From: an uncultured Coriobacteriales bacterium
GTDB lineage: Bacteria > Actinomycetota > Coriobacteriia > Coriobacteriales > QAMH01
Length of the DNA: 64,000 bases
Reading direction: 5' to 3'
NCBI GenBank assembly: GCA_934646835.1
Contig: CAKUES010000009.1
Span: 1 to 64,000 of the forward strand
The notes under the pieces are model-generated. The model saw nothing but the letters and a program-made list of their open reading frames with translations, searched no databases and had not been told where the DNA came from. Shown here one piece after another: positions 23,408 through 33,363 of the stretch; the first letter of the stretch is position 1; each line of letters opens with the position of its first letter. The position numbers and the translations under genes are program-made.

Positions 23408-25786
23408 ATGAGGTCTTTTCCCAAACTAAACGTTCCAACCGAAGTGAACAACTCGCTGAGAAAGGCCTTTGCAGAGGCGTGGGACAACTACTCTGTCATC
23501 GTGTTCACAGCTCCCTGCGGCTGTGGCAAGACGACGACTGCCCATGCCCTGCTCGAGGACAAGCTCTGCTACTACATCGACGTGTGCGAGGGCTTCGAGG
23601 CATCCGAGCTCGTTGGGGCGAGAAACGCTGACTGCCTTGTCATCGACAACACGCAAGACCTTGAGGACGACCACCTGATCAACTGCGTCAGGGCGTTTAT
23701 CAAAAGCTGTCCCAACATGCGCCTTATCGCGCTCACGCGTGGCGCAGTGCCAGGTTGGCTTGTCTCTTATCGCATCCGCGGTATGGTGAGAGTTTTTACG
23801 GAGGAGGACCTCTCCTTCGATGCGACGGCGGCTGCTCGCTTGATCAAGGACTACGGGGGCTCGATAGGGCCTTCGGACCTCAGCAGGCTTCTCGAAAGCA
23901 GCGGCAGCGCTCCGGTTGTGGTCGCAATCGCGGCGCGCAAGATCGCCGAGGGCCAGTGCTACGACAAGAACATGAAGCGCGAGATATCGGAGGAGATAAG
24001 GGACTTCTTCTTCGCGGAGGTCTTCAATCGCCTGGATTATCCGACGAGAAAACTCGTCGGATACTTGAGCTTGTTCGATTACTTCACGCCCGAGATGGCG
24101 CGCTGGGTTTTGGGTGATGAGAAGGCAAGCCTGCGCATGGAGCACCTGCGCAAGACAAACGCCGCCTTCGAGGGTGCCCCAGGCAGGAAAGGCGCCCTGA
24201 GGATGAAGACGCTGTGGGTTTCCGCACTGCGCAACGAGGTGAGGGCACATCTTTCCTCCGAGGAACTCGAGGAAATCTACATGCGTGCCGGCTCTTACTA
24301 CGCGCGCCGCGAGGAGGTCGCCGACGCGCTGGCTTGCTTCGAGAAGGCGGGCAGGCAGGACATGGTGCGCCAACAGCTCATCGACAACACGCGCTGCCTG
24401 GTCAGCATCGGCAGCTACCGCGACGCAGAGCCCTACTACCTCCGCATGACCGAGGAAGAGGTGCTCGCCTCCCCGATGCTCACGTACGGCATGAGCATCC
24501 TCTGCTCGCTGCAGATGCGCCCGGAGGAGGGCGAGATGTGGAGGGAGAGGCTGCTCGAGTTTGCAGACGACGAGAACAACAAGGAGTCGCGTCGCCGCGA
24601 GGCACGTATGCGCTACTCCTTCCTCAAGCTGCTTTTGCCCCAGTTCACGACGGAGAACTACATCGACTCCGTGCTCGAGGTGTGCCGCGTGCTCGACGAG
24701 ACCCGCAAGGACCCGCCCGCGGCGTCTTTGGTGAGAGGTGCGCCCAGCTTGATGGGAGGCGTCCATGACTTCTCCGCGCTTTTGAGGGCCCAAAACGGTG
24801 ACATACGCAAGTGGGAGCCCGAGTTCGAGCGGGTCTTTGGAGCGGAGGGCAGGTTCTTCACGCGCTATGTGGGCATCGAGTACGACTTCGCTCGCGGCAA
24901 GCTCAAGAAGAGCCAGCTCCACGAGCTTTCCCGAGCCTTGCCCGCTATTAGACGCGAGAAGCTGAGGGACATCGAGTTTGCTGTGACCTCGCTTATCGCG
25001 CGCGGCGAGCTGTCCTTTGGCAATGGCGACGATGCCCTCAAGATCGTCGACGCCATGTTCGAGACGCTCTCCAAGGACGAAGGTGGTCGTCATCTCGAGG
25101 CGATGCTCAAGGCGCTTAGGTGTCGCATCGCTCTTTACACGAACAACGAGACGATCGTCTCCGAGTGGTTTGTCAACGACAGGGCACCGCTGTTCACGCG
25201 TCCCTTGCCTGAGATGAGCTACCTCTACATGACCCAGGCTTTGGTGTACGTCGCGCGCGGTGACTACCAGAAGGCCCTTTATGCGGCGGATGCCGTCGAG
25301 GGGGCGGCGGTGGCCGACGAACGCACGCTCAACATCATCTTCGTCAAGGTGATGACGGCGATTTGCCAGTACCAGTTGGGAGAGGAATGGCAAACCTCGC
25401 TGCAAGAGGCAATCGACGTTGCGGATGACTTCGACTTTATCAGCGCCATCACGCAGTTTGGCGATGTCGTCCAGGTTATGCTCACGCGCTGTGAGTACAA
25501 GGCGTCTGACAGGTTCCGCGAGAAGCTCGAGGCCTTTGCGAAGGGTGAGAAGTACACATATCCGAGCTTCTTCAAGCAGGTTATGGTGCTTGAGAGTCCT
25601 CTGACCCAGACAGAGCAGCGCGTGCTCGAGCTTTTGTGCGAGGACAAGAGCAACGCGGACATCTGCCGCATCTTGGATATCAAACTGCCGACGGTGAAGA
25701 CCCATGTGAGTCACATATTCGCCAAGCTTGGCTGCAAGCGAAGGGCGGAGGCCCGCAGCACGGCCCTCAAGCTCGGGTTGGTTTAG
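23408..25786 (+). CDS. large ATP-binding LuxR-family regulator (MalT/LAL type)
   Basis: 792 residues: a STAND-like NTPase domain with P-loop APCGCGKTTT (35-44) and a Walker-B-like CLVIDNTQ, a long helical TPR-like middle, and a C-terminal LuxR HTH (LTQTEQRVLELLCEDKSNAD, then TVKTHVSHIFAKLG). Such proteins activate transcription on binding an inducer and ATP; the inducer here is unknown. The ATG at 23408 has AAGGA six bases upstream; an in-frame GTG at 23354 would add 18 residues. It is divergent from maf and 80 bases before addB, so it could act on either neighbour, but targets may be elsewhere. Confidence 0.87.
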   Translation: MRSFPKLNVPTEVNNSLRKAFAEAWDNYSVIVFTAPCGCGKTTTAHALLEDKLCYYIDVCEGFEASELVGARNADCLVIDNTQDLEDDHLINCVRAFIKSCPNMRLIALTRGAVPGWLVSYRIRGMVRVFTEEDLSFDATAAARLIKDYGGSIGPSDLSRLLESSGSAPVVVAIAARKIAEGQCYDKNMKREISEEIRDFFFAEVFNRLDYPTRKLVGYLSLFDYFTPEMARWVLGDEKASLRMEHLRKTNAAFEGAPGRKGALRMKTLWVSALRNEVRAHLSSEELEEIYMRAGSYYARREEVADALACFEKAGRQDMVRQQLIDNTRCLVSIGSYRDAEPYYLRMTEEEVLASPMLTYGMSILCSLQMRPEEGEMWRERLLEFADDENNKESRRREARMRYSFLKLLLPQFTTENYIDSVLEVCRVLDETRKDPPAASLVRGAPSLMGGVHDFSALLRAQNGDIRKWEPEFERVFGAEGRFFTRYVGIEYDFARGKLKKSQLHELSRALPAIRREKLRDIEFAVTSLIARGELSFGNGDDALKIVDAMFETLSKDEGGRHLEAMLKALRCRIALYTNNETIVSEWFVNDRAPLFTRPLPEMSYLYMTQALVYVARGDYQKALYAADAVEGAAVADERTLNIIFVKVMTAICQYQLGEEWQTSLQEAIDVADDFDFISAITQFGDVVQVMLTRCEYKASDRFREKLEAFAKGEKYTYPSFFKQVMVLESPLTQTEQRVLELLCEDKSNADICRILDIKLPTVKTHVSHIFAKLGCKRRAEARSTALKLGLV

Positions 25787-25866
25787 ATTGGATTTTCGTG
25801 TCGCATGTGTTGGGTAGAGTATGCCGAACATCATGTGGCTGTGTTTGTTTGAGAGGAGCCCGCTGG

Positions 25867-28635
25867 GTGAGTATCAAGGTTATCGAGTGCACGTCGGCTT
25901 CTGGCATGTTCGAGGCATGCCAGCGGGAGGCTGTCACTATGCGCGGCGCTCATCCCGTAGTCGATGTGCTTGTCGCCTCGTCGGATGTCGAGGTGCTTCT
26001 CAAGAAGAAGCTCGCAAAAGAGGGGGCCATCGGCATCGGCGTCTCGACGCTCGAGCACTGGCTTGACTCTCAGTGGGAGCTTTGGGGTGATGGGAGCAGA
26101 CTGGTGAGCAGGCGGCAGCGTCAGCTCCTCTTGCGCCCAGTGCTCGCAAAGCTCGCGCAGCTCGACCCCTCGAGCGCCTATATCGAGAGCTTCGCGTCCT
26201 TTGTGCAGGATGCGCTTGCCCTCGGCGCTCGTCCTCAGGACGAGCAGATGGCGTGTGCCCTTGAGGACTACCTCGAGCGCCTTGGCAAGGCTGGCCTGAC
26301 GGACCCGTTTGCGGTATTGGACGAGCTGGCAAGTGCCAACGCGGGCAAAGCGATCGTCTTTGCCGGGCTGGACATGACTGTGGCGAGGGTCGTCCAACTG
26401 GCAAAGAAACTGGCGGCCACAGCAGAGCTCGCTGTCTTGCAGCGCTGCCTTCCCCTTGGGAACTTGGACGATGATGGCACCTTGGCGGATGGAGAGCTTG
26501 CGTGCCTGCGCTCGACGCTGTTCAGCGGCAAGGAGGGCTTGGTTCCCACCGGCAGGTTCAAAGCGGTGGAGGTGCTCGGCATCCACGCAGAGAACGCTGC
26601 CGTGGTCTCCTTGATCAAGGATGTGCTCGACAGCGGTGTCGATGCAGGTGACATCGTTGTGGTCTTCCCTAGCCTCGCGCAGCTTCCCGCCTCCCTGCCG
26701 CAGGCCCTGGCGCTGGCGGGCATCCCTGTCGAGTGCCGCCTGTCCTCCACTGTGCGTCAGACTGCCTTTGGCTCTGCGCTGTTGCAGCTCGAGGCGCTGC
26801 TGGGAGATGCAGACGACGGCTTTGCCAACAGCGCTGCCTTTGCAAGCAGCGACTACAGCGGCATCGACGAGCAGACCGCGCGCGGTCTGTGCGCTACCTG
26901 GCGCACCCAGGCGGGCTCCACGCACGAGGCGCGTCTCGCGGATTTGACCCGGGGCTTCAAAGGTCGCGTCTCCTCGAAGATATGGGTGGGCAAGCTTGAG
27001 CGCGTCCGCGCGCTTCTCGAGCAGCCCGCACTTGCAGGACGCATCAGCCTCATGTTCGACAACGCCTGCGCACTTGCCTTTGACGAGGAGCGCCTTGCTG
27101 ACGACGCCGCAGTGGCACATGCAGTGCTTGATTATCTGGACACGTGCGAGGACCTGGGCATGGAGCCGTCTCTGCTCGACATCGCGGAGCTTCCGGTTGC
27201 GCTGTTTCGCTCGAGCGAGGGAGAGGAGTTGCGTGTGAGGATCGTTCCCGCTGCGGCTCTTAGCGCGCTGGAGTCGGTGAGCTATGTGGTCTTCGCCCGC
27301 TTGGACAAGGGCAGCTACCCCATGGCGGTGCCTCCGGGGCCGTTTGAGCGCTATCTCGATGAAATGGGTTTCGCGGCGCGCCCCGCAACTGCGCTCAACG
27401 CGCGAGTGCTGCTTCTCGACGCGCTCGAGCGTTCGAGCAAGGGCTTTGCCTGCTACCGTCTTGCGACGGATGCGGAGGGCTCCGATAGCTGTCAGAGCGC
27501 GCTTTGGGACGAGCTCATGACCGCCTACCGCAGCGAGGCAGACGCCGATGTGCCGGTCCATGCGCTGCCGTCTTCCTTGATGGAGGCGGGGTATGGCATG
27601 AGGCTCGCAGAGGCGGACGTCTTCACGGGCACCGTTGCGGAAGAGGCAGCGCGCTTCGACGTGAGCAGGGGCTCTGTCGACTCTGCGGCGTCGGGGTTGC
27701 TCTTCCCGGACTTCGAGAATTACAACGAGACCTTCAGCCCCACGGCTATCGAGGATTACTATCGCTGTCCATACCGCTGGTTCATCTGCAGGCGCGTCGG
27801 TGCCAACCCCATCGACAAGCCCTTTGACCAGATCGCCAAGGGCAACCTCGCCCATGCTGTCTTCGAGCGCTTTTACCTCGACTTGCGTGAGGAGGGCATC
27901 GAGCGCGTGACGGAGGACAACCTCGCCTTGTGCTTGGAGATAGCGAACCGCTCTTTCGACTGGCAGCTTGCCCATGAGATAGAGCGCCATCGCCTCAACC
28001 TCATGAGTGCGCGCGATTACCAGGAGGTCAGGGTTGTGAGGACGCAGGTTCTCGACCTGGTGCGCCGCGATGCCTGTTTCCTGCCGGGCTTCACTCCCAC
28101 CTACCTTGAGCTCAAGCTCGAGGATGCTCAGGGTGCCCCTCTGATGTACGCCGGCGTTGCCGTGCGCGGCAAAGTTGACCGCATCGACGTCGACGAGCAA
28201 GGTCGCGCCGTCGTCATCGACTACAAGCTGAGCGGCCTTGGCAGCGGGTATGGCCTTCCCAAGGAGGAGGGCCTGCCCACGAGGATCCAGACGGACATCT
28301 ACGCCACCTTGGTCCAACGCTGCCTGCGCGAGCAGGCAGCGGAGCTGACTGTTGTGGGCAGCGTTTATCGCAGCTATGCAAAGAACATGCTCCGCGGCGT
28401 CTATGCGGAGGGCATCGACTGGGGCAGCGCAGAGATCGTGAGAAGCTCCAACGACGCACTGCCGGGTGGTGCTCATCTGGAGAGCTACCCGGAGTACCTC
28501 GAGCGTGTCGAGTCGACGGTCGAGGGTTTGATGAGAAAGATGAGAGAGGGCGACATCGCACCGCGGCCCTTGTGCGATGACGCTTGCGAGCATTGTCTGG
28601 CTGCAGGCTTTTGCGTAGAGAGGAGGGGCAAGTAG
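25867..28635 (+). CDS. addB: AddB-like helicase-nuclease subunit
   Basis: 922 residues. With AddA it forms the RecBCD-like enzyme that resects double-strand breaks. The C-terminal PD-(D/E)xK nuclease shows as VDRIDVDEQ and VVIDYKLSG; the iron-sulfur cluster cysteines are RCPYRW and CEHCLAAGFC (C-x2-C-x5-C), as in Bacillus AddB. The N-terminus has no clear Walker A lysine (ECTSASGMFEA), so it is probably inactive as ATPase, unlike Bacillus AddB. GTG start at 25867 lies seven bases after GAGAGGAG. addA starts immediately after its stop. Confidence 0.87.
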   Translation: MSIKVIECTSASGMFEACQREAVTMRGAHPVVDVLVASSDVEVLLKKKLAKEGAIGIGVSTLEHWLDSQWELWGDGSRLVSRRQRQLLLRPVLAKLAQLDPSSAYIESFASFVQDALALGARPQDEQMACALEDYLERLGKAGLTDPFAVLDELASANAGKAIVFAGLDMTVARVVQLAKKLAATAELAVLQRCLPLGNLDDDGTLADGELACLRSTLFSGKEGLVPTGRFKAVEVLGIHAENAAVVSLIKDVLDSGVDAGDIVVVFPSLAQLPASLPQALALAGIPVECRLSSTVRQTAFGSALLQLEALLGDADDGFANSAAFASSDYSGIDEQTARGLCATWRTQAGSTHEARLADLTRGFKGRVSSKIWVGKLERVRALLEQPALAGRISLMFDNACALAFDEERLADDAAVAHAVLDYLDTCEDLGMEPSLLDIAELPVALFRSSEGEELRVRIVPAAALSALESVSYVVFARLDKGSYPMAVPPGPFERYLDEMGFAARPATALNARVLLLDALERSSKGFACYRLATDAEGSDSCQSALWDELMTAYRSEADADVPVHALPSSLMEAGYGMRLAEADVFTGTVAEEAARFDVSRGSVDSAASGLLFPDFENYNETFSPTAIEDYYRCPYRWFICRRVGANPIDKPFDQIAKGNLAHAVFERFYLDLREEGIERVTEDNLALCLEIANRSFDWQLAHEIERHRLNLMSARDYQEVRVVRTQVLDLVRRDACFLPGFTPTYLELKLEDAQGAPLMYAGVAVRGKVDRIDVDEQGRAVVIDYKLSGLGSGYGLPKEEGLPTRIQTDIYATLVQRCLREQAAELTVVGSVYRSYAKNMLRGVYAEGIDWGSAEIVRSSNDALPGGAHLESYPEYLERVESTVEGLMRKMREGDIAPRPLCDDACEHCLAAGFCVERRGK

Positions 28636-31600
28636 ATGAGCAAGTTGACACCAAACCAGCAGACTGCGGTCGAGTGTGCGGGAAGGCCGCTGTTCATCCA
28701 GGCTGGAGCGGGCACGGGCAAGACCTTTACGCTGACCAAGCGCCTGGCGTACGGCCTGTCCACTGCGAGTGGGCCCCTGCTCGACAGCGTCGACAACGTC
28801 CTCACCATTACCTTCACCAACAAAGCCGCAGCCGAGCTGCTCGGCCGTGTCCGCGCGGAGCTGCGCGCGTGCGGATTGTCGGATGCCGCCCTGCAGATCG
28901 ACGGCGCATGGATCAGCACCATCCACAGCATGTGCAAGTCCATCCTGTCTTCTCATGCCCTCGAGGCGGGCATCGACCCCGGTATCGCCCTGCTCACAGA
29001 GGAGGAGAGCTCTGCCTTGCTGCAACAGGCTGTAGACGAGGGGCTCGGTACGGACGAGATGGAGCAGCTCGTGGCGGCCTTTGGGCCTGCGGAGGCCTGC
29101 GCCCTCGTCTCTCAGTTGGCGCAGCTGCTCGAGATGGCACCGGAGGGCATTGCGAGTTTCGACTTGGGTCCAGAGCTCAAGAGCAATCCCGTACGTACGA
29201 TGCGAGCGCTTGCAGAGAGCCTGCAGGGGCATCTCGAGTCGCTTGAGCAGCTCGGCGTGAGGGAGGAGCCTAGCGCCGCCTGCGTGAAGCAGACCGATCG
29301 CCTGGAGCGCGCCATCGCCACGGCAGAGGAGCTCGCGTTACACGGGGACCTCTCTTGGAATGTCATCGCCAGCGAGTTCGAGAGCTGTGCCCCGCCCAAG
29401 GGCGGCAGCCTCAAGAAGGTCTTTCGCGAGGACTTTGCGCAAGCCTTGGCGCTCGTCGCCGATATCCGTGCCCTTGCCGCGGCGGCGCAGGCACGCTATC
29501 GCCTTGAGCTGGCGCTCGGGCTTGCCGGGCAAGCGGCGGCGCGCCATCAGGAGATGAAGCGTGCAGCGGGCGTCCAAGACACGAACGACCTGCTTATGAG
29601 CACCTATCGTCTCCTCGAGGCACATCCGGAGATTGCGAATGAGTATCGCGAGCGCTTTGGCAGCATCATGGTCGACGAGTTCCAGGACACTGACACCCTG
29701 CAGGTGAGGATCATCGAGAGCTTCTGCGATGAGGGTCTCTCGACGCTCACCACCGTCGGAGACGCCCAGCAGAGCATCTACGGTTTTCGCGGGGCGGACC
29801 TGGAGACCTATCGCAGCGTTCGCGCGCAGATGGCCGATGCGGGCAGCCAGGAGGTGTCGCTTGACACCAACTACCGCAGTCATCCGGACATCCTCGCCTT
29901 CGTCGAGTCGATCTTCTCCAAGCCTGCGTTCTTTGGCGACGAGTTCTTGAGAATCGGCGCAGGCCCTACAAACGCCCGCGAGTACCCGTGGGCGCCTGTT
30001 GGCAGCCCACGTGTGACGCTCATGCTCGCGGCGGGGGAGAAGTCTCCCAATGGCCGCTCGAGCACCCATGCCGCTGACTTGCGTCGTGCGGAGGCGGAGC
30101 TTATCGCGCAGCGTTTCGAGGAGCTTGCCCGCAAGGGGGCGTCCTGGGGTCAGATGGCCATCCTCATGAGCTCTACGAAGAAGGCCGGCCCGTATCTGGC
30201 GGCGCTGCGCAGCCGCGGCATCCCCTGTGCCGTGAGCGGCGGCAGTGACTTCTATCTGCAGCCGGAGGTGCTCACCATGACCTCCCTGCTGCGCGTGCTC
30301 GAGCTGCCAGACGACGATCGGCCGCTGCTCGACGTGCTCGCTTCTCCGCTCTTCGACATCCCGGACGGGGACTTGCTCGCCTTGCGCGTCATCGCCAAGC
30401 GCGAGCTGCGCAACCCCGGCCCCACAGATGTGCGCCCCAAGATTACCTTGTGGGATGCGCTCGAGTACCAGGTGCAGCGCCTGCCGGTGGGTGATGGAGA
30501 CGCGCTCGTGCGCGCGTATGCGACGCTGTCTTGCGCTTGCGCTCATCTTGGACGCAGGTCGCTTGCAGCGGTTTTGGAGGATGTCCTCGCGCAGTGCGGC
30601 TGGCTTGAGGAGCTCAAGCGCGGCGGGGCTCAGGGCCTTGCCGTTGCAGCCAATATCGAGCGCTTTTGTGACCTCGTTGCGGAGTTCGAGGCCCAGCAGG
30701 GCCCCAGCAGTGTGTTGGCTGGCGAGCACTTCCAGATGATGTGCGACATGGCCAAGGAGGGCTCCGGTGCCAAGGGCAAGCCCGGCCGCATGGTCGGACT
30801 TGGCAACGACTCTGTGCAGGTCATGACGATTCATGCGAGCAAGGGTCTCGAGTTTCCGATTGTTGCCGTGGCCCAGTACGCTCGTGATAACAAGCGTGGC
30901 CCCGGGGCCAGTCGCGCCATCACGCTCACGCAGGACGGCAAGCGCCGCATGGCACTTCCGGCCCTGTACGCTGGCGAGGGCGCAGACGATGTGAAAAAGC
31001 GCAGTGCGGAGCTTGCCGCTGACGTCGATTCCTTCGACGCGGCTGTCGACGCTGCGGCTTTCAACGGGCATGCTGTCTCGCTTTCCAAGGAGCGCGAGGA
31101 CGAGGAGGTCCAGCGCCTTCTCTACGTCGCCTTGACGCGCGCGAGGGATATCCTGCTCCTTGTGAGCAGCGACAAGAGCTTCACGACCAAGCAGGAGCTG
31201 GAAAAGGGGCTCTTCTCCGATGTGGCAGATGCGCTCTTCCCGGCGGGGTTTCCTGTGCAGGGAGGGACCTTTGGCATCGATACCGGCTGCCTGGTCGAAT
31301 GCGTGATCGCGTCCGTTCCGTATGACGCCTCTTCCTCCGACGATGAGGAGGATGAGGCTGGCGAGCTCGCATCGAGGGCCGTGCGCAGACATGTCCTGCC
31401 CGTCAGGGTGCAGGCACCGTGCCTGTCTCATCGCCGCCTCAAGTCTTCGAGCGGCATCGCTTCGTATTCCTCCCTGGCACGCGAACGCGCGGGCGCGGAG
31501 GAGGCCGAGCAAGATGCGCAGGACTTTCGCGTTGTGGCAGCCATGCTGAGGGCACGAGCGAAGAAACAAGAGACCGTCTCGACGGTAGGCTCTGCGTTTC

Positions 31601-32109
31601 ATCTCGTGGCGCAATGGATCGCCATGCAGCCTGAGCCCGCTCAGATGTCGCTTGAAAGCGGCCTGCTCGCTGCACGCATCGAGGGTGCGGCAAGGCGCTA
31701 TGCGCTTGATGAGCAGGGGCTGACTCGCCTGCGTGAGGCGGTTGCCGCGTGGCTTGGCAGCGAGCTCTATGCAAGAACCTGCGCTTTTGGGCAGCGCTTG
31801 CCAGAGCATGCGTTTTGCGTCGATGTCGACGGGCAGTGCGTCGAGGGCTTTATCGACTTGCTGTGTCTCGACAGCTCGGCTCGAAGCGCGCTTGTCGTGG
31901 ATTACAAGACTGGCGTCGGTGCGGACGAGGAGGAGCTTCGCGAGCGCTATGCGCTGCAGGCGGCGGTCTACGCGTATGCGGTCTTGACTACAGGTGCGGT
32001 AGATGAGGTCGAGCTGGTCTTCGTTCATCCGGAGTTGCGGCTCAAGGAGATCCGCTATGCCTATACTCGCAGCGAGCTTCCTGTCTTGCGGGAGCTGATT
32101 TGCCGATAG
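28636..32109 (+). CDS. addA: AddA helicase-nuclease subunit
   Basis: 1157 residues. UvrD-type helicase motifs in order: QAGAGTGKTFTL (I), TFTNKAAAEL (Ia), VDEFQDTD (II), GDAQQSIYGFRGAD (III), TNYRSHPD (IV), TIHASKGLEFP (V), YVALTRARD (VI). A C-terminal nuclease follows with LVVDYKTG and ALQAAVYAYAV. The ATG directly abuts the addB stop (TAGATG). A perfect 13-bp hairpin downstream ends the pair. Confidence 0.95.
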   Translation: MSKLTPNQQTAVECAGRPLFIQAGAGTGKTFTLTKRLAYGLSTASGPLLDSVDNVLTITFTNKAAAELLGRVRAELRACGLSDAALQIDGAWISTIHSMCKSILSSHALEAGIDPGIALLTEEESSALLQQAVDEGLGTDEMEQLVAAFGPAEACALVSQLAQLLEMAPEGIASFDLGPELKSNPVRTMRALAESLQGHLESLEQLGVREEPSAACVKQTDRLERAIATAEELALHGDLSWNVIASEFESCAPPKGGSLKKVFREDFAQALALVADIRALAAAAQARYRLELALGLAGQAAARHQEMKRAAGVQDTNDLLMSTYRLLEAHPEIANEYRERFGSIMVDEFQDTDTLQVRIIESFCDEGLSTLTTVGDAQQSIYGFRGADLETYRSVRAQMADAGSQEVSLDTNYRSHPDILAFVESIFSKPAFFGDEFLRIGAGPTNAREYPWAPVGSPRVTLMLAAGEKSPNGRSSTHAADLRRAEAELIAQRFEELARKGASWGQMAILMSSTKKAGPYLAALRSRGIPCAVSGGSDFYLQPEVLTMTSLLRVLELPDDDRPLLDVLASPLFDIPDGDLLALRVIAKRELRNPGPTDVRPKITLWDALEYQVQRLPVGDGDALVRAYATLSCACAHLGRRSLAAVLEDVLAQCGWLEELKRGGAQGLAVAANIERFCDLVAEFEAQQGPSSVLAGEHFQMMCDMAKEGSGAKGKPGRMVGLGNDSVQVMTIHASKGLEFPIVAVAQYARDNKRGPGASRAITLTQDGKRRMALPALYAGEGADDVKKRSAELAADVDSFDAAVDAAAFNGHAVSLSKEREDEEVQRLLYVALTRARDILLLVSSDKSFTTKQELEKGLFSDVADALFPAGFPVQGGTFGIDTGCLVECVIASVPYDASSSDDEEDEAGELASRAVRRHVLPVRVQAPCLSHRRLKSSSGIASYSSLARERAGAEEAEQDAQDFRVVAAMLRARAKKQETVSTVGSAFHLVAQWIAMQPEPAQMSLESGLLAARIEGAARRYALDEQGLTRLREAVAAWLGSELYARTCAFGQRLPEHAFCVDVDGQCVEGFIDLLCLDSSARSALVVDYKTGVGADEEELRERYALQAAVYAYAVLTTGAVDEVELVFVHPELRLKEIRYAYTRSELPVLRELICR

Positions 32110-32118
32110 GTATTTTGT

Positions 32119-32151
32119 GGCGAGCCGTGTGTCAGTCGCACACGGCTCGCC
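32119..32151 (+). terminator. hairpin terminator after addA
   Basis: GGCGAGCCGTGTG (32119-32131) pairs perfectly with CACACGGCTCGCC (32139-32151) around a seven-base loop; the tail TGTTGAGTTTT is only moderately T-rich. Confidence 0.75.
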
Positions 32152-32280
32152 TGTTGAGTTTTAACGCAGTCTTTTCCCAAGCATGACGTGCCTAGTCTAT
32201 CGTGGAGGCTTAGTGGCCAGAGCTTGGCATTGACGCGTTGGTCGAGTCGGCACGCTTGCAAGCGTCTCGCCGTCTCGCTG

Positions 32281-32324
32281 CGACCTATGGCGCCGACTTC
32301 GTCTGGCGCCTACGTGGGGCTTGG
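32281..32324. repeat. GGCGCC-TACGTGGGG repeat, copy 1
   Basis: The stretch with GGCGCCGACTTCGTC then GGCGCCTACGTGGGG recurs at 44870-44914 with few changes. GGCGCC is present on both sides of GACTTCGTC and forms a hairpin. It sits in the 295-base gap between addA and the TauE/SafE gene; the rest of this gap shows no gene. Confidence 0.75.
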
Positions 32325-32404
32325 GACTTGCTGGGTTCGCGAGCCATGTGTTCTTGTCCGATTGGCTCTGTTGGTTGTGGGATTTGCAACAAAGGGGAGT
32401 AAGT

Positions 32405-33262
32405 GTGGATCCGCTGCAGGTTGTCTTGTTCATCGTCGCCGGTTTCTTCATCGGCATCTTCGGCGGGCTGCTCGGCATCGGCGGCGGCACCCTCATGGTT
32501 CCCATCCTTCGCCTGGGCTTTGGATTCGAGGCCGTCATGGCGACTGCGACGAGCCTGTTCACTATCATCTTCACGAGCATCGGCGGCACCATCACCCACA
32601 TTCGCAAGAAGACGGCGCTTCCCAAGTTGAGTCTGTGCCTGGGTATCGGCGGTGCCCTGACGAGCTCTCTCGGTGCGTTTCTCGGCAATATGAGCCCTAG
32701 CTGGGCCATCATCCTCGTTGCGGCGCTGATCATCGGCTACAGCGCCTTCAACATGCTGCGCAAGGTGCTCAAGCTCCCCAAGCGCCAAGACGGTGCAGTG
32801 AGCGCGGACAAGGAATCCAGCGGCAAGGCGGGCACATTCTCTGCAAAGCCCACGCAATTGCACTCCGCGGACGAGGACTGGGACTTCACCTTCAAGCGAG
32901 GCCTCGCCGGCTTTGGCATCGGCCTCATCGCCGGTCTTGCCAGCGGCTACGTCGGCGTGGGTGGTGGTTTCATCATGGTGCCCCTCATGACCTCGTGGCT
33001 TGCCGTTCCCATGCACAAGGCGAGTGGCACGAGCCTGCTGGCGATCATGATCCTCGCCATCCCCGGCGTCATCACCCAGATTACCCTCGGCAATGTTGAC
33101 TTCATCGCCGGTGCCTGTCTCGCTGTCGGCTCGATTCCCGGTGCCATGGTCGGTGCGCGCTTCGTGACGCGCATCCCCGAGCGCGAGCTGCGCTTCATCT
33201 TCGCCGGCTTCCTCGGCATCGCTGCTGTCAGCCTTCTGCTCAACGAGCTTGGGGTGATGTAG
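32405..33262 (+). CDS. TauE/SafE-family membrane transporter
   Basis: 285 residues, eight predicted membrane helices as two homologous halves, each with a Gly-rich motif (GGLLGIGGGTLMVP and GYVGVGGGFIMVP). A soluble linker of about 50 residues (KLPKRQDG to ADEDW) separates them. The family exports or imports sulfite, sulfonates or other small anions; substrate unknown here. GTG start at 32405 with AAGGGGAG five bases upstream. Confidence 0.9.
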   Translation: MDPLQVVLFIVAGFFIGIFGGLLGIGGGTLMVPILRLGFGFEAVMATATSLFTIIFTSIGGTITHIRKKTALPKLSLCLGIGGALTSSLGAFLGNMSPSWAIILVAALIIGYSAFNMLRKVLKLPKRQDGAVSADKESSGKAGTFSAKPTQLHSADEDWDFTFKRGLAGFGIGLIAGLASGYVGVGGGFIMVPLMTSWLAVPMHKASGTSLLAIMILAIPGVITQITLGNVDFIAGACLAVGSIPGAMVGARFVTRIPERELRFIFAGFLGIAAVSLLLNELGVM

Positions 33263-33306
33263 TTACTCCACCCACCGCTAGAACATGTGGAGAATCTGCG
33301 CTCGTT

Positions 33307-33334
33307 TTGTCTGAAGCCGCCTTTGGTGCATAAT
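33307..33334 (+). promoter_or_regulatory. promoter of the class A PBP gene
   Basis: TTGTCT (33307-33312) and CATAAT (33329-33334) are 16 bases apart, with the coding start about 30 bases downstream. Confidence 0.5.
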
Positions 33335-33363
33335 TGCAACATCTATGCACAAAGGAGGAACCT

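Noticed and set aside
25831..29232. 1133-codon minus-strand frame opposite addB
   Set aside because: Shadow of a high-GC gene; the plus strand carries the helicase-nuclease motifs.
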